Shown piece by piece: positions 46,401-56,501 of a stretch of 64,000 bases of DNA. Under the pieces are notes generated by a model that saw only the letters and a program-made list of their open reading frames with translations, was not told the DNA's origin and did not search any database. The translations under genes were made by a program, and so were the position numbers. The stretch's first letter is position 1, and every line of letters begins with the position of its first letter. The stretch is from Cercophora sp. LCS_1 (lineage: Eukaryota; Ascomycota; Sordariomycetes; Sordariales; Lasiosphaeriaceae): assembly GCA_036250225.1 (NCBI GenBank), contig JAPZLL010000002.1, positions 1,426,001 to 1,490,000 on the forward strand, in the 5' to 3' direction.

Positions 46401-47038
46401 ATATCACGATTCACAGCGAGAAAGGCTCTGTCGGTCCTGCTCTTCCATCCCTAAGCAAGGAGGCACGTCAAGTTTTGGATGGCATCTGCAAGCACAAATC
46501 TGGCAACTGCAACGTGTGTGTTCGGATTGCCGCTTATGGCGAAACTCGCAGCGTCAGTGCAACAAGAAGGGTGTCCATTAGTGCTGCCGATCTTCGAAAC
46601 GGCAAAAAGACTGTCGCCGTCGAAAAACCTATTCCCGTATCTGAACGGGCCCCCCAACCGGAAAAGTATGTCGAAGAGCCAACAATGCGACCATCAATGG
46701 CGCCAGGTGAGGCGCTTGCCATCCTCATCAAGGAGACCCAGGACGAGATCGACCACCTTCAGATGGAGCTCAAGCGTCTGAACGATGTGTACTTTGGTCT
46801 CGACAAGTCCCTCGGTCAGAGGGAGCGCAGGCGTATCATGACCGATATCAAGAAGCTGCAAGCGGAAGTCGAAATGAAGAGCGGCCACCTGTACAAGTTG
46901 CATGATGTGCTGGAAGGCCAAAAGCAGGCTGGCCAATTGATGGAAGAAGAGGAGATCAATGTAACAATACTCAGCGGACTTGTTCGACTTGATGCGACGG
47001 TGGAGAGCAAGGATGGTTCGTGGAACGGATTTGATTAA
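43481..47038 (+). CDS. Spindle pole body protein, Ppc89/SnaD-like with Cep57 microtubule-binding domain
   Basis: Intronless, 1185 residues from the ATG at 43481 (CTCGCCATGG context); an in-frame extension to 43421 lacks conserved features. The N-terminus (about 1-330) is Ser/Thr-rich and probably disordered. About 360-780 is a long coiled coil full of heptads. Residues about 1003-1013 carry CKHKSGNCNVC, a possible C-x-H-x4-C-x2-C metal site. The C-terminal domain, about 1070-1160 (APGEALAILIKETQDEIDHL...VYFGLDKSLGQRERR...LEAEVE-like helix and LYKLHDVLEG), matches the Cep57/Ppc89 microtubule-binding domain. Such proteins link the spindle pole body core to other components or microtubules. Domain assignment is by motif recognition. 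Confidence 0.85.
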   Translation: MDLNSNRISNHHTKPKHMPRLRKEMYEHRLRHNPFSSPPSSTGSNDTVSTTTEELTRNLSNFSFSIDGGPDGEGTRRLSDDFQRPTKRANRSGRYNPATALNTSAIARAFPEWSGLVSKDGAANNTNTGDIALPLKAMSVLNGGKENVPPIDHTIENTFENPLDVKRKRIRADMQARVDDESDCSTVLSHTGNRDILGARRTRFSSAPADLIGSSPPAKQSLQEMVTKIRLEKQATQTKTFSRETTPMRSPRQSDGLLHPPNLAADKSGISPTGRSFFLPAFRHLPDWTAGALRFSAMKNGVPVFTRTGVRLAQSGNEHDAINGVQIPEEDEEIFVSMDKLQEEVRELHDHDAMLQREAEKLQREVNMLQAELSIFKNRKRSDSALGSESDGSFRQSQNQSLEAQVVELQNRLEQASRQVGVHDIHNTALAAERDEALHQASLARERAIKLQAELEATQKDLESSIQVHHEKEALQLENTSLVASNKNLKKQHEAALENNKRLNLECDKLRRELAASQKELSDAHDELSILHKQYESLLEEKKLIAQDHASMERNNESYFKENKKLQSQITARDQHIADLKKGITTRDDMIDKIGGLTTDTAVLELNAELEAEVERLKTRLQQQGANLEEKEGSVSAKDGRIRALKEQNLDLSRENEKLDAEIKRLRAEVEELKGQWIDNRHKVVRLNQQLTRNNTEYLKTLNDNTEDCVRLEEDFKQKEAALRLKLERREAAIKKVKLLTTKIVEISEKDITGKSTTKFTRIVEPTVTRYAASDMTGRSEAMNIDEDPTTELHLTQGSDFISIMDNEIVKLKQTYRDIQEQQKQEADAGIVVDSIEDTDYDLPVLPPMQRSQAEADARLCAAFDRAEQAAMPKTRDATHTKPLTGILKKTSQFPLEDDTGRFSVRSALSIASHHSEEVEHTSTTAHSHKSMAGVEDKETRSESRLRRNSETGRLGAEPTATELNMTSAFFMPDITIHSEKGSVGPALPSLSKEARQVLDGICKHKSGNCNVCVRIAAYGETRSVSATRRVSISAADLRNGKKTVAVEKPIPVSERAPQPEKYVEEPTMRPSMAPGEALAILIKETQDEIDHLQMELKRLNDVYFGLDKSLGQRERRRIMTDIKKLQAEVEMKSGHLYKLHDVLEGQKQAGQLMEEEEINVTILSGLVRLDATVESKDGSWNGFD

Positions 47039-47624
47039 GTTAATTCATCATGAGGGGGGTTATTCCAGGAGTATGGGTTTGGGAGGAGGGTCTTGGTGTT
47101 TTGTTTTCACTTGGTGAGCGTTCCACGCCGTTGGCTCAGTTATGATTCGGTGGGTTTTGGCGTTCAAGGGCTGTTTTGTGCTTTGTTTGGAATATTCGCA
47201 ATGCTGGGCTTTGGGTAGTGAGTTTAGATATCTCACTGACTTTGCAGGAATAAAAAAGCATTGGGAACGAATTATGATCACGTTATACCCACTGTCTCAT
47301 CAAATCGGAACCAGTGATTGTCTGATGCCACTTGCCAGAGATGGCCTTACATTTCTGATTCAGGGGCATGTTTTGATCGCACCCGATAAGATAAGGTTGT
47401 CGGGCGGTGTGAATCAGGTACTGCCAAGCCTGATCTGGCAGTTTGCGCTAAGCCCCGCGATTTCCCCAGCAAGCTATCATCTCGTCGCGGTTCAAATCCT
47501 CAACGAGCACCCAATACTTACCCGAAGCCGTCATCGCGGCTCCCCATTGAACTTACATACGCATCCCACAGAATTATCGAAACCTACTCGCTCTCAGACA
47601 ACAGCCTCACGCGACCTAGCAAAC
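47039..47624. other. Intergenic region between the Ppc89-like and Y14 genes
   Basis: About 590 bp in tandem orientation; a frame runs through it into the Y14 coding region, but only the downstream ATG starts conserved sequence. Confidence 0.5.
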
Positions 47625-48195
47625 ATGGCCGACGACATGGAAGTAGACGAGCCCATCTCGCCCCAGCCCAGCGGCGCTCCCAACAACAGCGCCCGCGTCG
47701 CGGCCATGCAAACCAGCACCAAGGCGACGGCCGTCCGCTCCATCGAGGGCTGGATCGTCATGGTCACAAACGTGCACGAGGAGGCCGACGAGGAGACCAT
47801 CCACGACAAGTTTGGCGAGTTTGGCGAGATCAAGAACCTGCATCTTAACCTGGATCGACGGACTGGTTATGTAAAGGTAAATCACCAAAACTGTTTGGCA
47901 TTGTGATTATTGAGAGGGAAACTGATTTCATGGTTTTTTTTTTTTTTTTTCCTATGCTTAGGGATACGCCTTGATCGAATATCCTACCCTTGAAGAAGCG
48001 CGCGCCGCCATTGACGGCGCCAACGGGACCAAGATGCTCGATCAGACGGTCCAGGTCGACTTTGCTTTTGTGCGGCCGCCGCCTGGTAAGGGCCAGGGCG
48101 GGGGTGGCGCGAGGGGCGGTGGTTCAGGCGCACGCGGCGGGAGGAGGGGCCGGAGCAGGAGTCGGAGTCCTGGGGTTGGGAATAAGGATGATTGA
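47625..48195 (+). CDS. Y14: RNA-binding protein Y14 / RBM8A, exon junction complex core
   Basis: Exons 47625..47876 and 47962..48195; 161 residues. A single RRM follows an acidic N-terminus (MADDMEVDEP): RNP2-like GWIVMVTNVH, the helix EADEETIHDKFGEFGEIKNLHLNLDRRTGYVK, then RNP1 GYALIEY completed by the splice, and VQVDFAFVRPP. The C-terminus is Gly/Arg/Ser-rich (RGRSRSRSPG), where phosphorylation occurs in homologues. Y14 dimerises with Mago on spliced mRNA; in Y14 the RRM surface is used for Mago binding rather than RNA. The 85-nt intron (donor GTAAAT) carries a run of 17 T at 47934..47950 before the acceptor. Confidence 0.95.
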
Positions 48196-49000
48196 GGACA
48201 CACTTAAACCACCGTTCCTACCGTTTGGTCCGGTTGGAGGTGAATCCCGAGAAATGGGTTTGGCAACCGGGAAGGGAGGGCTTAGCTAAACCGAGGAAGA
48301 AAGAGAGACACAAACAAACGGAGAGCCGATGTGTCCGTCGGAGAGACACGTCGGCGTGCTTTTTTAGCGGTTTCGAGGTAAGGATTCTTAGCCGGCCTGG
48401 GATTTTGTTTGGGGAATGAGGGCTGACTTTGATGCTAGAACCGAGAGTTTGCCACAAAAGGCTCGTGTGAATGCGGATGATACATTCATCGAAACTCCAA
48501 GAGATCGCAATAACGGCTATCATAGGACGTCAATCCTGAGAATGTAGTGTGTATTGTAAGGTAGGGATGAATTTCCACCGTAACTCCTTGTATCTGTGCC
48601 GCCCACCGGACCTCGCCCCTTGTTGTGAGATTGAACCACTGCGGAAAGGAAATCGAGAATCTCCGACCAGCGCCGAACGGCCGTCTCGAGCCCAAACTCC
48701 ACCAAGACGTTGCAAGGTCGCCTGAGCCTCCGAGGCCATATCCGCCTCGACTCTCGTCTGCACCCCCATCTAGATGACAACAAACGCCGTATCAAAGCAA
48801 ATGCAAGTATTCTTGTGGGAATCAGAGAAACAAGCTTTATCAACGTGAGAAAGAGCAAAACATAACTCTGTATATCTAGAGACCCGTCCGAAAATGTACC
48901 CAAAATGCTCCTAGATAATCACTTCCAAACCTACAACCCCCGTCCCGTTTTCATATCCCATGCCGTCATATCATCACATATATCCTGTCCCAAACCGACC
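48196..49000. other. Convergent intergenic region, Y14 / PhoD-like gene
   Basis: About 800 bp between stop codons; 3' UTRs. No supported frame or repeat. Confidence 0.5.
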
Positions 49001-52000
49001 CTACCCTGATTTCCTTAAGCTAAGAAGCCGTTTAATCCCCCCCGTTGGCTTTTCCAACTTGGGAACTTCATCATCACCCTCATATTCGTACCACAACTTT
49101 GGTACCACCAACCGATACGGCACCGTACTGCCACCTGGATCCTTGGGACTGATCTCCACATTGATGCTGATCTCAAGTCCGCCTTCCAGATTCACAGCGA
49201 GTCTCTGCGCATCCCTCAGCTGCTTCGTTGACAACCCAGTCGGGATCCGCTGGAAAGGTTTTGGTGAAAACTCCTGTTCGGGGGCAACATCACCACGAGA
49301 CCCACCGGCCGCGGCACGAGTCATACCGACAGGCCCAGCGGCACCGCTCATGATGGTTGGATCCGACGCGCCTGCTCCGGCCGGCCTGGCGCTGAAGTAG
49401 TTGTCATCGCCATCCTCGTATTCATTGTCGGGATAATCACCCAACCCGCCGCGCAGACCCATGTCACGCCTGTTGCCGGCACCACCGCGTGTGTTGGCTG
49501 TGTGATCATCGCGGCCAACATCGTCCTCATCCGTTTCGGTGCCCCAGTTCCCATTGATACCACCATCGTCACGGCGCGCCGTTGTGCTTCGACGACGGAA
49601 CAAACCTCCAAGTTTGCTGCCAAACTTGCCATTGATGGAAGAGCCTGAAAGTGTTCTTGTCAACAGGCCCTGGGGTCGCTGCTGGGCATTGATAACCTCA
49701 TCGGCGCTCGCGGCACCACCGCGACGGGACAGAGTGCGGAGCAGGGTGGACGAGATTGGCGGGCGGGTGCGATCGCGAACGCCGTCAGGCCCGCGGAAGA
49801 CAGGACCTTTTTCGCGAGATTTAGAGAGCGAAAAGCGGCGGAAGAGGCCGCCACCATTGGCTGTGCCAGGGGGCGAGCCAACGGGCGTGAGATCGTAGGC
49901 TGACTGCTCTGGTGTCGGAAGCGGCGAGTTGCCCGGCACGTAGGGGCGGATGGCGCACCAGTTGCGGTGGGGAAGAAGGTGTTTGTTGTTGCGGGGCTTA
50001 CCGTCGACGCCGTGCTCGAAGATGGGGATCATATCCTCATCCGTCTCCTTGTCGAAGTGATGGATCTTATTCCGTTTGTTGAGGACATCGGCCATAAGGT
50101 CCGGCGGCGGCGTGTTGACGATGGCAGAGGAGATGACATTGGGGATATAGCGGAAATCCTTATGCTTGGCAAGACCGAGCTTAGCGTTCGAATAAAACTG
50201 ACCAATAGCTGCCAGATGCACATCACCACTGACCGAGTGTTAGCGGACCGAGTACAACGTGAGAGAGTGCATAATACGTACCTAAGGATGGTGACTCTGA
50301 CAGACTTGTCGGCGGCCAAATCCTGAAGATCCTCAATGACGAAACTTCGCTCCGACTTGTGGTTCTTTGCCGTCCAGTGATCATCCAAATCGTCGAGAAC
50401 TTCGACGCCGCCGTCGAAATGGTTGAGAACGTTTCCGAAGATGCCCGTCTTTCCAAGCGCCTTGATCGGGTCCATGAGACGGGAAGTCAGGATATTCTCG
50501 AGCCAGACCAGTCTTGGATAGGCAATCGGCACCCCGAGAAGCACGAGTAAATGCTCTGTGGTGCCTTTGTCGATCTCGTCGTAACAGCGATCCATGATCT
50601 TTTTCCACGTGTTCTGGTTGACAACCTCCTCACGTGTCCGCTCCGTTCGGGCATCCACCGCCAAAAGCGAGACCTTCGACCCAAGAGACATGAACAAACT
50701 GCGGCTCAGCTCGTTGATGTAAGGGCCAGGTCGCACACCCAAGGTCCAGCTCGGCTCCGTCTTCTCCGTCTCATCAACGACGCTTTGATGCTGGAAGAGC
50801 ATATAGTATTTGAAAGCGACATTGCCCAGTCCAGAGAACACCGGCGAATTCATGAAATGGTGAGGATAGGAGCCAAACCCATCAATGATGTCGTGGTCGT
50901 CGAACATGTTGACCATGGGAATCTGCGAGTTTGCCATGCCAAAGAAACCCTGCGAGAACCACATGCAATACCGCTCCAGATAGAAAGTCTCGAGCTCGTC
51001 CTGCATCGCAGCGGTGAAAGGCGCATTGTGCTTGTGCAAGGGGTTCTTGATCATGAGCCAATCGCGGAAGATCTTGGTGTCTTGCATTGCCCTGTCGTTA
51101 TAGATCTGGTCGCCGCCACCGATCATGACGTGGAAGGGTTGGCTCTGGTGAGAGTTGAGCACGTCCCGCCACATTGGGTCGGGGCCACTGAACGTATCAG
51201 TGTTGACACTCATGCTAAAGCCATTGCAGCTGTAGAACATGATGTTCATCGTCTGACCCTTGGCGGGAACCCAGAAGCCGGTTGACGGTCCACGGTTAAT
51301 CCGATAGGCGATGCGCTGCTGCTTCTCTCCCAACTCGATCTCGATGTTGAATCTCCAGAACGTGTAACCGCGCTCCGAGTGCAGCCTGAAACCTCTCACG
51401 TCCTTGTACTTCCCAGCCTTCTCCCCGTCAACCTCACAACGCTTCCTGCGAGCAGCGAAGGAGCCAGGCGGGTCAACCATGCCCTTCGGGAGTGGAATCT
51501 CAGGTGGGCTCTTTGACTTCTCGAACAAGCCCTCGTCTGATTCGTCCAAAGACAAGTCCTTGCCCTCCTCGAGATGGTCGACTGGCCGAACGTACAGAGT
51601 CTCGCCCTTACGACCAAGCTTCGGGTGTCCGGCCAGGGGGTCAACATACTCGGGCGCCAAGGGCTCGTCACCGTTTATCTCCCGTGGCGGGGGCGGCAGG
51701 AGCTCGATGGGTTGAACAAATAGCCGCAGGGTTGGAGCGATGTCGTACGAAGAGTCTGCGTCTGTCGTTACGATCATGACGGTACCTCTCCAGATCTCCT
51801 TGTCCACGATGGCACCACTGCGAGCAGATCTAGAGGGCACACGTTCGTGGCGGATCCCGCAGTACCTCAGCAGCGGACCGCACTTCAGGTAAAGTGGTGG
51901 CTTGAATCTGGTAGGAGCTACAAGTTTTAGTTAGCCATGAGTACAATGGGACCGGAATTTGCGAAAGACATACCATTCGTGTCATCATATTCACCCTCGA

Positions 52001-53936
52001 ACGCCTCGGCCTTTTTGGGTCGGGCAGACATGCTGCTTCTCCTCCTGGATGTTTGCTGGCTTTCCCACCAAGTGGTGTTCTTCTCCATCGTCTGGGGCAC
52101 ATCTTCGAGGTCGATCAGGTTGCCTGACAAACTCCCAATCGTGGCCTGCTTCCATTCGTCAAGGTACGGACTTGGCTGGAAGACACCACGGCCAGGCTTC
52201 AGCTTGTCGCGCGCGTTGTAAACGAGGCTGGAGATGTGATGGCCGTCTTCCGAGTCGCTGTCGCTCCGCTCATCCCTGCGGGCTCGGTGTGAGGGCGAGC
52301 CGATTCTGGTTGCACCGGCGCCCACAGCAGGTGGTGAATTGGCCCCATGACGCTCCCTGGGCGCCCAGGGCCCGGAATTCCCGCCCACCGGGGGCACGCC
52401 GCGGCCAAGTAGTTGCTCGACCTTCCTCTGGCCGGGGTTCTTGATCAACTTGCCAGTGGAGGGTGGGGTGAAGACATCGTCGTCGTCTGACTGCGCCCCG
52501 CGTGGAGATGATTTGTATTCCGCCGCCACCGCACCATGATGCCGCTCCGATTTTGGGGTGGCCTTAGGAGTTGCCTGAGGGAGAGGCTCAAGTGACTCTC
52601 TGGGGGGCCAGGCTTCTGCTGGTGGGTTTTTCTTCAGCTTGTTGCTGCCGGACCTGGTGACGGGAGGCCGAGTGCCTTCAGGGGCTAGTGGGGGCGCGGC
52701 AAGACTAGCTTCATCGCCTTCCAGCCCGCCCGGAAGTTTGACGTCGTTCTTCGCCGCCCGCTCGCGGAAACTAAGGTTGCGTTGCGGAATGCCCGAAGCC
52801 TGGCCATCTATCGGCACGGGAATCCGGGAATCCTGCTGTCGATTTCGTGGTGATTTTGCCCGAACCAGTGGATATCTCCTTCCCTCATCAGGGGGATTTT
52901 GGGACAGGGGACCATCTTGCGCCGGGCCGCCTTGGGTGGGTCTTGTGGGTGTCACCGGGCTACCGGGCGTGAGTGGTTGTGCTTTTGCCTCCCCGGCGCC
53001 GACAGTGCGGAATCGGCCTTCGTTTGCGATGGGGCTCCTCCCGCCTTGCTGAGCGGCTCTTTCACGGGCGGCTCGCTCGGCTGCTTCAGCGCGCGCGCGT
53101 TTCTCCTCTTTGGAGAGTTTGTCTTCTTTGGAGATGCTATCAAGGGTCAGCTCAAGCCTCTGAAGGGGCGAGCGATCGTCTGCGAACATTCTTGGCCGGT
53201 CCGCCGGTTGCTGTTGGGCGGACGCTCTTCTCCTCCTGTTCTCCAGCAACTGATCGGCACCTGATGCCGACCTGCGGTGACCGCCCGCCTCGTCCCGGAC
53301 AGAGATGTTCCTGGCAAGAGAAGGGTCGGTAGTCACGCGCTGGCCACGTGAGGCCGCGGTAGTGTCCAGCGTATGGCTTGCCCGGTCGAGCACAGGGAAT
53401 TCATCCTTCATGCTCACCGGGGTTGAGGCTTTGATATACTCCTCGGCCTCCATCTCCTTGGTTTTTCGGGACGGTCCCGGCGAGTGGAATGGCTGCTGTG
53501 GTGCGCCACTCACAGGGGCGTACTTGTAACTCACGGGCGGTGCTCGGGGCACGTCGGGAGCGGATGGGGGCAGGGGGGCGGCAATGGTGTACTCTTGGTC
53601 TTGCTCTTGGTTGCGACTCCGACGGCGTCGGCGGTTCTCCGCGAGCTCGGGTGGGTACTGGTTGGCGCTGTAGGGCAAAGAGGGTGGACGAGGAGCGAGC
53701 CCTTGCCCTTGGAAACTTGAGGCGGTGGGAGATGCATAGGGGCTCAGGGTCGAGTCGGTCGGCGCATCCGATTTTGTAGTCTGAACAGACACGCGGTTCG
53801 ATCTCGAGGGCGCCGCGGGGCCTTGGTCCAATGATTGACGGCGGTCAACAGGGGAATTAACGTCGTCGGACAGGCGGCGGGTTTTGGTTTGGCCAGCCCC
53901 GGCCGCAGGTAGTTTGCCCCAGTAGGGAGCCGACAT
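49001..53936 (-). CDS. PhoD-like phosphatase domain protein with long disordered N-terminus (1608 residues)
   Basis: Exons 53936..51974, 51917..50282 and 50228..49001, introns 56 and 53 nt; all phases agree. Two separate long frames and a third are therefore one gene. Residues 1-654 are Pro/Ser/Arg-rich and probably disordered, with a Lys/Glu/Arg-rich helix near 270-300. The catalytic part spans about 670-1290: ITGGGDQIYND-like GGGDQIYND at about 921, NMFDDHDIIDGFGSYPHHFM at about 993 and SGDVHLAAIGQFYSN at 1200, the three metal-binding motifs of PhoD/metallophosphatase enzymes. The C-terminal 300 residues are Gly/Arg/Asp-rich, ending in a conserved GGLEISINVEISPKDPGGSTVPYRLVVPKLWY segment. 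Related fungal proteins are annotated only by the PhoD-like domain; substrate unknown. No signal peptide or membrane helix, so probably cytosolic. Confidence 0.9.
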
Positions 53937-56501
53937 GTCTGGCCGTTGGGTTTGCGAAATGCGTGAGCGCGTGGAGGCGGGATTGGAGTGCGCTGAACGC
54001 CAGCAGCCGTGTCAGAGGCGTCGGGAGCGCTAGAAAGCGTCAGGCCGTTGTCGATGCGCCTGTGCTGTGATGTTTCGAATCTGCTGTCCAGTGTCGTTGA
54101 CATGTAGCTCTCAGTGAGCGCCGATTCGTCCACGAGCCATGCGGCTTCTCCAACAACCAATGCTGCGCAAACACATGCGCTTCGGGCTCCAACAAGAGCG
54201 CAGAAAGGACAGGAACGAGGAAAGCCGAGGAATTGACAGCTCGGCAGCTAGACAGCCTCGTCGTCGCTGCAGGTGTCAAGGACTGAATATTTTTCCTTCT
54301 GCGTGGCAGTAGTAGCTCGAGGGCAGGGCTCGGGGGATTTGGGATATGGAATGACGAAGCAGAGGTTTGCTTCCAAACAGGTAAAATATTTCAGGCGTGG
54401 TTGGGCTGATGACAGGGGTCCTCGACAGCTCCCGTCGTGAGCTGGAGGCTGGGAGCGTCCTTCACAGGGACCCAGTCCAGAATTGGGAAAGCGCGGGAGC
54501 TGGCACACTGGGTTCTCCAGCTTCGGGAACCCGCGATCCACTTCTCTTCCATCCTCCTGTCCTCCTCGTGTCCCCTCGGACGATGTCTTGCGATGTGAGG
54601 CAAAAAGCTGGTGGTTGGGAACGGGGTCAATCACATCCAAGGTTTGGATGACTTGCTCTGGGGATGCCTGTCTCGGCGCCATCTCCATTGTCAGACGAGC
54701 ACACAGACAAAACAACAATGGTTGGTGGCATGTCAGTCCTATGGTCGGACACCTGTCTCAATGGTTCCTGGTTCTTTAGCTCCGATCAACGACCCCTCGG
54801 CTGTCTTCCTTGCAGATGCGGGATGATCCGCAGAAGCTTTCAAAAAAGACATTCCTGTCATGTCAAGCTTAATCGCAAAACAACTTTCGAATTCACTGGC
54901 GAAGGAAGGTGCTGGATGTAATCACTGGACGCTGTAAATACTAAATGCCTGAGATCAGATGGGACACGGTAAGATGCGCAGGAATTGAGATACCCCAGCG
55001 ACCTTCCCTTGGAAGAGATCTTGTCGCGCGCCGATTGCCGTTTCGCAGATGTGAAGTGCCGCGCTTCAGTCTCTTTGAACGGCCAGCTGCAGCAGCTCAT
55101 TGCCGAATCATTTTCTCTCCCTCGTCTCTGGTTGCACTGCATCTCTTCCACATGCGCACGACAGTCGCTGATGAAGCGCATTCACATCTGTGGCCGGCAA
55201 TCAAGCAACAACAGCCTTTTACAACCAGGCATTACGAATCAGACAGTGACATCCCAGGCATCAAATGGTTTTGAGGGAGCCTGAAAATGGTTATTCTCAG
55301 TGCGGGAAATAATATATACATATGCTGACTTTGAGACCGCGTTACTGGGGAATGAGCAGATAGTGGTCGACCTTCTCAAAATGGACGCGCGCGCGATCCA
55401 TCACGACTGCAATTAAACCTGATGGGAACTGGGACTTCCAAAGTGGAATGTAGAAACGATTAGGCCTCAAGTTCAAAGCTTTCAAGAAGCAACTGGGTAC
55501 TATGCGACCGGTTGACCTTATAGGTTCCACTCACTGTTTGTCGGAGACCTTCTGTCAACGCTCGTGGACACGACTCCAGGACGGGACGCAAAACTTGAAA
55601 CCAGGCCGTTTGTCCCACTCCTTATGATCGGGGCCGTTGAGTGGGCTTGATGTGGGTTTCTTCTGGCAGGGACTACCTGCCCAGCCGCCTTGCCTTGAGC
55701 AGGTGACAGTCGTCAACCTCGTCCTTGCTCGTCCAAGACTTCAAGGAATTGAATGCCACAAAAGCACTTGATGGCGCTCAAACTTTGCCCATATTCAGGA
55801 AACATTGGACATCTCCGCACATCAGAAACTGCTTCCCTAAAGAGGCTTTACAAGATACACCTTTGCAGCCTTCCCGTCTCTTTGAGCTATGCTTTTTGGG
55901 TCCGTCGCCCTCAACGGGGATCACGTGCGTGGCTTATGTACTCCAGGCATTGCTTTCAGGGTCTGGCCAGTGAAAGAGAGCCTGGAACTAGCGCCGCGCC
56001 GGAGAGCTAGCGACCTGAGCAAATGACACGTCCCTCAATGCCACGGTAATTGCGCCGCAGTCTAACATACGAGTACTTGACACAGCGAATTCCCAACGAT
56101 CACTGCCACACAGTGAGAGGATTCGGAAGGCCACCTCTCCGCAACCGCGATACAACCCTTGAGATCTCCGACGGCGCTGTCACGTTCAACAAAGTTTGTC
56201 TTCTCTTCGTCCCAAGTTGCCAGCACGCAGGTGAAACGAGTCGCAGCGCTATGTCCGCTTACTGCTAGTCGCCACTTTTCGTCCCTAGCCGTTCCTCGAT
56301 GCCACATCTCTCATTACGCCGCTGAGCGCTCTATTCCTCGACCGTTTTCTTCCATTCGTTCCATCGCGGCCGAGCGAACGCACATCTAAAATTCCAACAC
56401 CCAGCTTACGGCCTAGCAATCACCCGATGCCCAGCGCCATCCTCACTTGACCGACACTTTGTCCTTTGACGAGGCGCCTCGAAGCCCTCCCCCCTTTCGA
56501 C
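53937..56501. other. Long divergent intergenic region, PhoD-like / KEX2 (2.6 kb)
   Basis: Promoters of both genes are expected here. The zone 54900-55600 is AT-richer; pyrimidine-rich sequence precedes KEX2 (56270-56500). No supported gene; frames present are short and lack motifs. Confidence 0.5.

Noticed and set aside
51927..53936. 669-residue protein as an independent gene
   Set aside because: Frame ends in an intron; splicing joins it to the PhoD-like catalytic frame in phase.
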